Of a DNA stretch of 39,276 bases, positions 33,791 through 39,276 are shown in pieces (the stretch's first letter is position 1; each line of letters starts with the position of its first letter). The notes under the pieces are model-generated. The model made no database searches. It had not been told where the DNA came from and worked only from the letters and a program-made list of their open reading frames with translations. The DNA is from Clostridia bacterium (GTDB lineage Bacteria; Bacillota; Clostridia; Oscillospirales; CAG-272). The translations under genes and the position numbers were made by a program. The stretch lies in assembly GCA_024404505.1 (NCBI GenBank), contig JAKSPU010000012.1, forward strand, positions 1-39,276, read 5' to 3'.

Positions 33791-34744
33791 TCAATAGAAG
33801 GTGGCGACCTCCTCCACGGGCTTCGCGGAGGGCTCCCACTTGATGCCGACCAGCACGGGGCCGGGCTTGCTGCCGTACAGCTTGTGTGCCTTGACGTTGA
33901 TCTTCGCGGTCAGCATGATCCAGTCGCGGTTCTTGATCTCATTGACCGGGGCAGGGAACTCGCAGACCAGACCGTGATAGGCGATGTCCGCCGCACAGCA
34001 GGTCATGACGTGACGTCCCGCCACGAAGGCGTTCTTGCCAAGGCGCGGCTCGCGCGCCACGATGCCCTTGAAGCGCACGGTCTTGCCGTTCCAGACGTCC
34101 ATCTCCTCGGAAAGATCGCGGTACCAGACCGCGTAATCCTCGTCGGCGACGTCGATGACGGCGGCGTTCATGTCGAAGGGCAGCGGATCCTCGATCTCGT
34201 CGTACTCGACGTGACCGTCCGGGTAGTCGTAGCTGATCTGCGCCCGGCGGGAGCAGCCGCGCACGATCTTGTGGACGGCCTCCTTATCGATGGAGGCGGG
34301 CGTGCGGGTCAGGACGACCATCTCACAGTTCATCAGCTTATCCACCATCAGGGAGCGCATATTCTGGTTGTACGCGAAGAAGGTGTTGGCGTCGGCGAAC
34401 ATCATCTGTTGGAAGATCTGCCAGTTCTCCGGCAGCGCCTCGTACAGTTTGTTCAGCATCCACATACCGTTGTACTCGATGATGATGCGGTCCAGCTTGT
34501 GCTTCTTGCCGAGCGCGGTCAGATTCTCGAGGGTCAGCTCCGACTCGTCCTCGATGGTCTCAAGGTAGACGTTCTTGCCGGTGAACTGCGACACGTCCAG
34601 CTCGTCGATGCCCTCCTCGCACTGGATGATCAGGGTCTTCTCCCCTGTGTTGAACTGTTCACTCTCCATGGATTCCTGGATCATGTGGGTCTTGCCGCCC
34701 TCCAGGAAGCCCGTGAACAGGTAGACGGGTAAAGCGTATGCCAT
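33791..34744 (-). CDS. CobW-like GTPase fused to a YcgQ/DUF1980-like domain
   Basis: A 317-residue fusion. Residues 1-190 are a COG0523 P-loop GTPase with Walker A-like G12-F-L-E-G-G-K-T19 and IIIEYNGMW, but without the C-x-C-C metal motif of normal members. Residues about 200-317 (VWNGKTVRFKGIVAREP, GRHVMTCCAADIAYHGL) match the soluble C-terminal domain of YcgQ/TIGR03943 proteins, which pair with YcgR/YraQ-type permeases. Role: probably metal trafficking coupled to membrane transport (inferred). It lies 22 bases after the His-rich CobW gene, so the two likely work together. Confidence 0.75.
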   Translation of the reverse strand: MAYALPVYLFTGFLEGGKTHMIQESMESEQFNTGEKTLIIQCEEGIDELDVSQFTGKNVYLETIEDESELTLENLTALGKKHKLDRIIIEYNGMWMLNKLYEALPENWQIFQQMMFADANTFFAYNQNMRSLMVDKLMNCEMVVLTRTPASIDKEAVHKIVRGCSRRAQISYDYPDGHVEYDEIEDPLPFDMNAAVIDVADEDYAVWYRDLSEEMDVWNGKTVRFKGIVAREPRLGKNAFVAGRHVMTCCAADIAYHGLVCEFPAPVNEIKNRDWIMLTAKINVKAHKLYGSKPGPVLVGIKWEPSAKPVEEVATFY

Positions 34745-34766
34745 ATTCTATCTCCTTATCAATCGA

Positions 34767-35930
34767 TCAATCGTCATCCTCGGACAGCTTGAGAGCAACG
34801 CCGAACAGCTCGGACAGCGCCTCCACGTTCAACTTGGATCCGATGACGCACAGCCGTCCGATGACGGCAGCCGCGCCGGTCCGGACGTCCGGCTCGCCGG
34901 GGACGTAGTCGAAGTGGATCCACGCACCGCCGTCCGCGGGTGCTACGATGCCCTTGGCACGCAGGACGATACCGTACTTCTGCTCGTCGGTGAGAGCGGC
35001 CAGCTTGCCCGCCAGCTCGTCCCGGTCGAATCTGACAGCGGTCTCGGCGCCGCAGCTGACGAAGACCTCGTCGGCATCGTGATGATGGTGGTGATGATGG
35101 TGATGGTGGTGGCACTCACATTCGGGATCGTCGCACTCCTCACCGTCCTCGTGATGATGGTGGTGATGCTCATGCTCGTCCTCATCGTCGTCATCATCGT
35201 GGTGATGGTGGTGATGCTCGTGCTCGTGCTCGTCCTCGTCGTCATCGTGGTGGTGATGGTGGTGATGCTCGTGCTCGTCCTCGTCGTCGTCATCGTCTGC
35301 GGCAGCGGCCAGACGTGCCAGCTCCGCCTCGAGGGTGTCACGGCGCTCCATAGCCTCAAGGAGCTGTGCGCCGGTCAGCTGCATCCACGGCGTGGACACG
35401 ATGACGGCAGTCTGATTATGCTCACGCAAAAGGGCAACGGCCTCCTCGACCTTCTTCTGCGGGGCAACGTCCGCGTGGCTGATGATGATGCAGCCGGCGT
35501 TCTCGACCTGATCGTTGAAGAATTCGCCGAAGTTCTTCATATACATCTTGGCCTTGCCTGCGTCGACAACGGTGGTGAAGCCGTTGAGGGTGGCGCCGTC
35601 GGCTGCGGCGAATTTGACCGCGCGGATGACGTCGGACAGCTTGCCGACGCCGGACGGCTCGATCAGGATGCGGTCGGGCTTGTACTCGGTCAGGACCTGC
35701 CGCAGGGCCTTGGCGAAGTCGCCGACGAGGGAGCAGCAGATGCAGCCGGAGTTCATTTCATTGATCTGGATGCCGGCCTCGGCGAGAAATCCGCCGTCGA
35801 TGCCGATCTCACCGAACTCGTTTTCGATCAATACCAGCTTCTCTCCGGCATACGCCTCGGAGATCAGCTTCTTGATGAGGGTGGTTTTTCCGGATCCGAG
35901 GAAACCGGAGAAAATGTCGATTTTTGTCAT
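34767..35930 (-). CDS. CobW/COG0523 metal chaperone GTPase with large His-rich loop
   Basis: A 387-residue G3E-family GTPase that inserts or buffers metal, probably zinc, cobalt or nickel. It has Walker A GFLGSGKTT (9-17), ENEFGEIGID (36-45), the metal motif C63-I-C65-C66 and EPSGVG. Residues about 212-284 form a His/Asp/Glu-rich block of about 34 histidines in four runs, with Cys-rich GEECDDPECEC before the last. A C-terminal CobW_C-like domain follows. The start at 35930 (MTKIDIF) has GAAGGAAG upstream; the open frame extends 53 codons further without family resemblance. It is coupled to a GH gene upstream and the CobW-DUF1980 fusion downstream. Confidence 0.88.
   Translation of the reverse strand: MTKIDIFSGFLGSGKTTLIKKLISEAYAGEKLVLIENEFGEIGIDGGFLAEAGIQINEMNSGCICCSLVGDFAKALRQVLTEYKPDRILIEPSGVGKLSDVIRAVKFAAADGATLNGFTTVVDAGKAKMYMKNFGEFFNDQVENAGCIIISHADVAPQKKVEEAVALLREHNQTAVIVSTPWMQLTGAQLLEAMERRDTLEAELARLAAAADDDDDEDEHEHHHHHHHDDDEDEHEHEHHHHHHDDDDDEDEHEHHHHHHEDGEECDDPECECHHHHHHHHHHHDADEVFVSCGAETAVRFDRDELAGKLAALTDEQKYGIVLRAKGIVAPADGGAWIHFDYVPGEPDVRTGAAAVIGRLCVIGSKLNVEALSELFGVALKLSEDDD
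35079..35297 (-). repeat. Tandem-like codon repeat encoding the His-rich loop
   Basis: Near-repeats of about 45-55 bases built from His, Asp and Glu codons, four runs in all. Low complexity makes it prone to slippage and length change between strains. It lies inside the CobW gene and is not a CRISPR array. Confidence 0.7.
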
Positions 35931-35977
35931 GATATATCGCTTCCTTCTTTTATAATATTCTATGGCTTGCGCAGGGG

Positions 35978-37681
35978 TCATTCGCCCTTGTACACATAAT
36001 TGAGACGTCCGAGCGGGGCAGCATCGCCCTTTTCGTAGAAGTCGGAGATCTGCGTGATCGGCTCGGTGCTGTCCGCGGCCTTGAACCACACGGTGAAATG
36101 ATCGTGGTGGAGCCCGACCGCTTTGCGTGCCACCTTGACGCGCAGCTTGTCGCCGTCAACGTCATAGAAGCAGGTCACGCCGGGAATGATCTCGCGGGAC
36201 AGATCGTCGCCCGTTCCGGTGACGCGCGCGAGACCCGTGGTGCCGTCAGCCTTGGCGCCGACGTTCAGGACGTACTGATAGCCCTGCCCGCCCTCGGTGT
36301 TGAGGTAGATCTCCATCCACGCGCCGGTGCCGTCCGGAGCCGTGACGGCCTGCTTGGTGCGGATCATGAAGCACAGTGACTCATCGTCGTGCTTGACCTT
36401 GATCTTCCGAATGGCGTTGCGCTGGGTGTGGTTATCGTAGACCGTGCCGGAGCCTTCGGCGTGACGGGCAAAGTCACCGTCCTCAAAGCCGTCGTATACA
36501 GCCTCCGACTGCTTGAAGCAGCCGACGACGGCGCCCTTCGGGCCGGGGATCTTCGGGAACTCGGGCGTCTCTCCGATGCCCTTGTACCGGCGGATATAGT
36601 CGACCATCTGCATGAAGTAGTTGTCGAAGTAGCCGCCGCGCATCATTTCGACGTCGCGGCTGTACTCGTAGTTCGCCTGATCCACGAACATGATCGGACG
36701 CTCGGGAATGCCCTGCCAGCGGCCGGCGATCCACTCGTTCCAGCCCGTGACCAGCACGATGGGCGGATCGGTCTCCAGCGCGCGGTCGAACTGCTCCGCA
36801 AAATTGTAGCCGTACAGGTACGCGTCGGGAGCGGGATCGTTCGCGCCGTTGTGGAACGCGCGCCCGCGGTTGGTCGTCTCGCCGTACAGCACGGAATCGC
36901 CGAAACGGATCTGCGGATGCTGCGCTACGGATACGTTGATGACCTCGTCCACGCCGTCAAGATTGGCAAAGACGCGCTGGGGACGGGTGAAGTCCATCCA
37001 CGGCCAGCCGCCCAGCTTATCCGGCTCGTTGGGCCACTGCGACATCTTGATGTTGAAGAAGTCGCGGCACTCGGGCGAGCATTCCTCCCTGACCGCAATG
37101 ATGACGGGCTTGCCGTCGAGGCAGAACCACGTATCCTTGCAGTAGCCGGGCTTGTAAACGGTGTCGTAGATGTGCTGCACCGTGCGGCCGGACGCGGTGT
37201 TGGTGTAGTACATGACCTGCGGGATGGTCCAGCCCGCGTCGTGATACTCCTGCAGCACCTTCATGACCAGCATGGCGTTGTGGTCGTAGGAAACGGCGTT
37301 GGTGGTATCGAAGAACAGGAAGTCGACGCCGGCCTGCATGATGAGCTTCATGTGGCGGCGGACGACCCACTCGTCGTCAGAGTAGTAATATCCGTAGAAC
37401 GGCTCGCCCCAATGGTGATAAACGCCGACGCCGCCCCACATGGGATCGTCCGGCTTGTACCCGGCCTGCGGGTCGGCAGCCACGATCTCGGAAATATTGT
37501 AGGGCTTGTGCCGTCCGCACTCACCGAGCCACAGGAAGTAGAACAGACCGACCAGCCTGTTGTCCCGGGGCAGCGGCGCGCCGGAGCGTGTATCGGGAGT
37601 CGCGCGTCCGAGGGCATCGACAGCCATCAGAGGACCGCCGGAGATCATCTTTTTGCTTTCGGGAACCGTGCAGTGTTCCAT
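35978..37681 (-). CDS. GH71/GH99-like glycoside hydrolase with CBM9-like domain
   Basis: A 567-residue cytosolic protein. The first ~400 residues look like the TIM barrel of GH99/GH71/WbsX-type enzymes: RLVGLFYFLWLGEC, YHHWGEPFYGYY, HMKLIMQAGVDFLFFDTTN, IVLVTGWNEWIAGRW. The rest (about 410-565, CFKQSEAVYDGFEDGDF, YDVDGDKLRVKVARKAVGL, FTVWFK) resembles a CBM9-type beta-sandwich. Family members cut endo-mannosidic or glucosidic linkages; the linkage here cannot be fixed. No signal peptide; start after AAAGGA. It is the first gene of a long minus-strand string, with promoter at 37771-37799. A remnant of a similar C-terminal domain lies at 4290-4530. Confidence 0.65.
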   Translation of the reverse strand: MEHCTVPESKKMISGGPLMAVDALGRATPDTRSGAPLPRDNRLVGLFYFLWLGECGRHKPYNISEIVAADPQAGYKPDDPMWGGVGVYHHWGEPFYGYYYSDDEWVVRRHMKLIMQAGVDFLFFDTTNAVSYDHNAMLVMKVLQEYHDAGWTIPQVMYYTNTASGRTVQHIYDTVYKPGYCKDTWFCLDGKPVIIAVREECSPECRDFFNIKMSQWPNEPDKLGGWPWMDFTRPQRVFANLDGVDEVINVSVAQHPQIRFGDSVLYGETTNRGRAFHNGANDPAPDAYLYGYNFAEQFDRALETDPPIVLVTGWNEWIAGRWQGIPERPIMFVDQANYEYSRDVEMMRGGYFDNYFMQMVDYIRRYKGIGETPEFPKIPGPKGAVVGCFKQSEAVYDGFEDGDFARHAEGSGTVYDNHTQRNAIRKIKVKHDDESLCFMIRTKQAVTAPDGTGAWMEIYLNTEGGQGYQYVLNVGAKADGTTGLARVTGTGDDLSREIIPGVTCFYDVDGDKLRVKVARKAVGLHHDHFTVWFKAADSTEPITQISDFYEKGDAAPLGRLNYVYKGE

Positions 37682-37770
37682 ATTTCATTCCTTTCTGCGC
37701 GTGCCGTATGCACAGCGCGCAAAACGACATTTGACCGCACAGGCATGACAGGGCATACCTATACATATAT

Positions 37771-37799
37771 ATTATATAGCAACGGCCCCTGTTTGTCAA
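37771..37799 (-). promoter_or_regulatory. Promoter of the minus-strand gene string
   Basis: On the minus strand, TTGACA (37794-37799), a 17-base spacer and TATAAT (37771-37776) lie 89 bases before the GH71/GH99-like start. No other promoter is evident within the string, so the whole string to 30293 may be one unit. Confidence 0.8.
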
Positions 37800-37854
37800 T
37801 CCAAAAGGCGGAAAAGGAGCAAAAAATAAAATTCAACTTTTTTCAAAAAAGGTA

Positions 37855-37883
37855 TTGACAAACCGGCCGACCTGTGCTATAAT
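37855..37883 (+). promoter_or_regulatory. Promoter of tRNA-Glu
   Basis: TTGACA (37855-37860), a 17-base spacer and TATAAT (37878-37883) lie 30 bases before the tRNA. Both consensus boxes are perfect, as usual for stable RNA genes. Confidence 0.85.
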
Positions 37884-37913
37884 AAGCAAGTCGTCAGGGA
37901 GAGCCCCCTGCAC

Positions 37914-37988
37914 GGCCCCATAGTCAAGCGGCTAAGACGTCGCCCTCTCACGGCGAAGGCGTGGGTTCGATTCCCGCTGGGGTCACCA
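37914..37988 (+). tRNA. tRNA-Glu (anticodon CTC)
   Basis: A 75-base tRNA including the encoded CCA. The acceptor stem GGCCCCA pairs with TGGGGTC (one G-T pair), the D stem is GTC/GAC, the anticodon stem TCGCC/GGCGA holds loop CTCTCAC with anticodon CTC, and the T arm is GTGGG-TTCGATT-CCCGC. The discriminator A and CCA end at 37988. Confidence 0.95.
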
Positions 37989-37991
37989 TGT

Positions 37992-38033
37992 AAAAAACCT
38001 CATTTGTCTACCAAGACAAATGAGGTTTTTTAC
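37992..38033 (+). terminator. Terminator of tRNA-Glu
   Basis: A perfect 18-bp stem (37992-38009 with 38014-38031) with loop ACCA, ending in a T run. It begins three bases after the tRNA CCA. Confidence 0.9.
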
Positions 38034-38036
38034 AAC

Positions 38037-38216
38037 GAAATAAATCCCTTGCGGGATTTGTGAAATGCGCTTCGCGCGTGAAATACGCCTTCGACGTGTG
38101 AAATGCCTGCGGGCGTGAGAGGGATTTATTTCATTTCACATTGAGAAGTGAAACGGAGCAATATTTCACAATTTGCGTCAGCAAATTATTTCACATCGGC
38201 GGTAGCCGATATTTCA
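38037..38216. repeat. Array of short hairpins separated by GTGAAAT / ATTTCAC
   Basis: Immediately after the tRNA terminator. The outer arms GAAATAAATCCC (38037-38048) and GGGATTTATTTC (38121-38132) are complementary. Between them small hairpins such as GCGCTTCGCGC and GCCTGCGGGC are each preceded by GTGAAAT. After 38132 the linker appears in reverse as ATTTCAC around AATTTGC-GTCA-GCAAATT and ATCGGC-GGTA-GCCGAT. The left-half linkers can therefore pair with the right-half linkers. There is no open frame of note. It may be a repeat family or a multi-branched RNA; neither can be decided here. Confidence 0.7.
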
Positions 38217-38227
38217 CTTATTTTGTT

Positions 38228-38307
38228 CTCGGCAACCGTCAGCGGTCGGGAAGCCGAGGGTTCTTTGTGCAAAACAGGTTGAAAAATGCACTACGATATT
38301 GTATAAT
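38228..38307 (+). promoter_or_regulatory. Promoter-bearing repeat, copy 2
   Basis: AAGCCGAGGGTTC begins at 38251, exactly 28 bp before TTGAAA (38279-38284). A 17-base spacer and TATAAT (38302-38307) follow. TTTGTGC and CAGGTTGAAAAA are shared with copy 1. It drives the small membrane protein at 38341. Confidence 0.75.
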
Positions 38308-38340
38308 AACTTTGGGAATTTTGAATTGGAGGATGAGTCG

Positions 38341-38544
38341 ATGAAGAAATTTTGGAATGTTGTTATGCTAGTTTCTCTGATTGTTTTACTGGTTAGTGCA
38401 GCTCTTGGGCTGGTATATGAATATATCATATTTGATAAGTCAGTAATATCAGATGCGTTATTCAATACTGTTTTTGTGTGTTCCTATATCAATCTGGCAA
38501 TTTTCATAATCAGCATAATTTTGACAAAAAAGATGGATAAGTGA
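38341..38544 (+). CDS. Small two-helix membrane protein
   Basis: A 67-residue AT-rich gene. Two hydrophobic segments (about residues 7-28 and 41-61) are separated by a short loop, with Lys at both ends (MKKFW, TKKMDK). The start at 38341 lies 8 bases after GGAGG (38328-38332); the open frame extends upstream to 38299 but that ATG lies inside the promoter region. No family recognised. Its base composition differs from the GC-rich sugar genes, and promoter copy 2 lies directly upstream, so it may be a cassette-like acquisition. Confidence 0.65.
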   Translation: MKKFWNVVMLVSLIVLLVSAALGLVYEYIIFDKSVISDALFNTVFVCSYINLAIFIISIILTKKMDK

Positions 38545-38566
38545 CTCTGGGGGGGATTCTTCGCAC

Positions 38567-38626
38567 GTACCTTTTGGTCTGTTTTTGTTTGAAAATGTAC
38601 CTTTTGGTCAGTCTTTGACATAAAAG
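38567..38626 (+). repeat. Two tandem 30-bp units starting GTACCTTTTGGTC
   Basis: The 13-mer GTACCTTTTGGTC occurs at 38567-38579 and 38597-38609, exactly 30 bp apart. The remainder of the units is T-rich and only partly alike. It lies between the small membrane gene and a terminator. Confidence 0.6.
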
Positions 38627-38663
38627 AAACGTCTTTTGTCTATCAAGACAAGAGGCGTTTTTT
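38627..38663 (+). terminator. Terminator related to the left-end hairpin
   Basis: A 15-bp stem (38627-38641 with 38646-38660, two G-T pairs) with loop ATCA and a T run. The ACGTCTTTTGTCT arm is shared with the hairpin at 35-72. Confidence 0.85.
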
Positions 38664-38671
38664 CTTGCATT

Positions 38672-38750
38672 ATGGGCATCAGACAGCGATCGGAAGCCGG
38701 GGGCTTTTTGCGTTAAGGTGATTGACAAAGATTATGAAATGCGCTATAAT
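38672..38750 (+). promoter_or_regulatory. Promoter-bearing repeat, copy 3
   Basis: AAGCCGGGGGCT (38694-38705) begins 28 bp before TTGACA (38722-38727). A 17-base spacer and TATAAT (38745-38750) follow. GATTATGAAAT in the spacer resembles the spacer of copy 1. It precedes a structured leader and a GNAT gene. Confidence 0.78.
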
Positions 38751-38756
38751 AAATAC

Positions 38757-38899
38757 ACAATTCAATATCGGTCATCGGAGGACAGTACGCCGTAGCGTAG
38801 GGGATCGTAAAGCGTTTGCTTTGCAGGCCGCCTGTTGGATAAGATGTCGGGTGAGCTCGGAACAATCGGTTGAAACCGTTGTTGCCGAGTTATTTTTAT
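38757..38899 (+). ncRNA. Structured leader with terminator-like hairpin before the GNAT gene
   Basis: A leader of about 153 bases lies between the predicted start near 38757 and the GNAT ATG. It ends in a hairpin (38854-38870 with 38874-38891, two single-base bulges) followed by TTATTTTTA and then the ribosome site GGAGG at 38900. A terminator-like stem right before the gene suggests transcription attenuation. No T-box or known riboswitch consensus was recognised. A possible 9-codon leader peptide starts at 38844 and overlaps the 5' arm of the hairpin. Confidence 0.45.
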
Positions 38900-38909
38900 G
38901 GAGGCTTTT

Positions 38910-39276
38910 ATGAACGCACCTAAAATCACACTCACTTTGCTCACAGACGAAGACCGTGATCAATTTGTCCTCGACAATCAGTACGCTTTCCGATACGGCG
39001 CGTGCGAGGAATTCGGTCCCCGCGACGATCACTTTGAAGAGGACGGAGAAATCATCTCACGCGAAACGATCGAGAAAAGTATCGACGGCGGCGCAGCTTA
39101 TCGGATCCGCTTGGAGGGTAAGATCGTCGGCGGTCTGGTCTTGCAAATCAACGAGGAAACGCAGCACAATCACCTTGATTTGTTGTTCGTTTCTCCCGAC
39201 GTTCACAGCCAAGGGATTGGATATGCCGCTTGGCAGGAGGTAGAAAAACTATACCCTGAAACAAAAGTCTGGGAAA
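38910..39276 (+). CDS. GNAT acetyltransferase, cut by the window end
   Basis: The frame is open from ATG 38910 to the window end (122 codons, no stop). GGAGG (38900-38904) lies 5 bases upstream. The protein starts MNAPKITLTLLTDEDRDQF and contains GGLVLQINEE, HLDLLFVSPDVHSQGIGYAAWQ, where Q-G-I-G-Y-A is the acetyl-CoA loop of GNAT enzymes. The C-terminal strand is outside the window. Substrate unknown. It lies behind promoter copy 3 and the structured leader. Confidence 0.85.
   Translation, partial: MNAPKITLTLLTDEDRDQFVLDNQYAFRYGACEEFGPRDDHFEEDGEIISRETIEKSIDGGAAYRIRLEGKIVGGLVLQINEETQHNHLDLLFVSPDVHSQGIGYAAWQEVEKLYPETKVWE

Noticed and set aside
35079..35297. CRISPR-like repetitive DNA
   Set aside because: The repeats are in-frame His/Asp/Glu codons within a gene, with no unique spacers.
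35931..36089. Longer N-terminus of the CobW gene (53 extra codons)
   Set aside because: It overlaps the end of the upstream gene and has no family similarity; MTKIDIFSGFLGSGKTT is the normal start.
38037..38216. CRISPR array
   Set aside because: Repeats are 7 bases, the inserts are palindromic hairpins, and no cas genes are present.
38757..38899. T-box or ZTP-type riboswitch
   Set aside because: No AGGGTGG-type T-box sequence and no pfl-motif core could be matched by eye.
38672..38909. Integron attC sites around the GNAT cassette
   Set aside because: The required GTTRRRY/RYYYAAC core pair was not found and no integrase is present; the cassette-like look rests only on repeated promoters.

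Overview
The window looks like a chromosomal carbohydrate-utilisation region of a GC-rich gut Clostridium-like bacterium (Clostridia, probably Oscillospirales/Christensenellales-like; lineage inferred only). The basis is strong AGGAGG-type ribosome sites, sigma-A promoters with 17-bp spacing, lipoprotein signals with Thr/Glu-rich linkers, a ROK regulator, glycyl-radical chemistry (an anaerobic trait) and many glycoside hydrolases. No phage, insertion sequence, CRISPR array or rRNA was seen.

Layout. 1-480: a terminator, a promoter-bearing repeat and an internally deleted GNAT gene. 523-6301: a large wall- or membrane-anchored GH28-like beta-helix protein, a decayed stretch, then a cytosolic GH28-like protein. 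6419-8662 (minus): a metallo-beta-lactamase-fold lipoprotein. 8950-11028: GH51 arabinofuranosidase. 11104-12156 (minus): a uroporphyrinogen-decarboxylase-like protein. 12508-18822: an operon of a cytosolic beta-helix protein, a GH78 rhamnosidase-like enzyme and a GH38 alpha-mannosidase. 18809-19894 (minus): ROK repressor. 19971-25443: a tight operon of a glycyl radical activase, a divergent glycyl radical enzyme (GRE), a sedoheptulokinase-like FGGY kinase and a class I mannose-6-phosphate isomerase. 25544-30150 (minus): two secreted proteins, one a lipoprotein paralogue of the cytosolic beta-helix protein. 30293-37681 (minus): a long gene string with a GH71/GH99-like enzyme, two CobW-type GTPases (one with a very His-rich loop, one fused to a YcgQ/DUF1980-like domain), DUF436, a propeller-like protein, an SGNH esterase, a YbaK deacylase and a GNAT. 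37855-39276: tRNA-Glu, an array of short hairpins, a small membrane protein and the start of another GNAT gene, the last two each behind a further copy of the promoter repeat seen at the left end.

How it may work together (inference): surface beta-helix/LamG-like proteins bind or cut a plant glycan (pectin or rhamnogalacturonan-like, with arabinose, rhamnose and mannose-type linkages). Oligosaccharides are imported by transporters that are not in this window, and the cytosolic hydrolases finish them. The ROK protein probably controls the divergent GRE operon, whose gene content (radical enzyme, activase, ketose-type kinase, phosphomannose isomerase) suggests an anaerobic, radical-based route for a sugar or polyol. 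That operon is the best candidate for an undescribed system. The second point of interest is the repeated promoter module at both ends of the window, with AAGCCG always 28 bp upstream of the -35 box and different cargo genes behind each copy.
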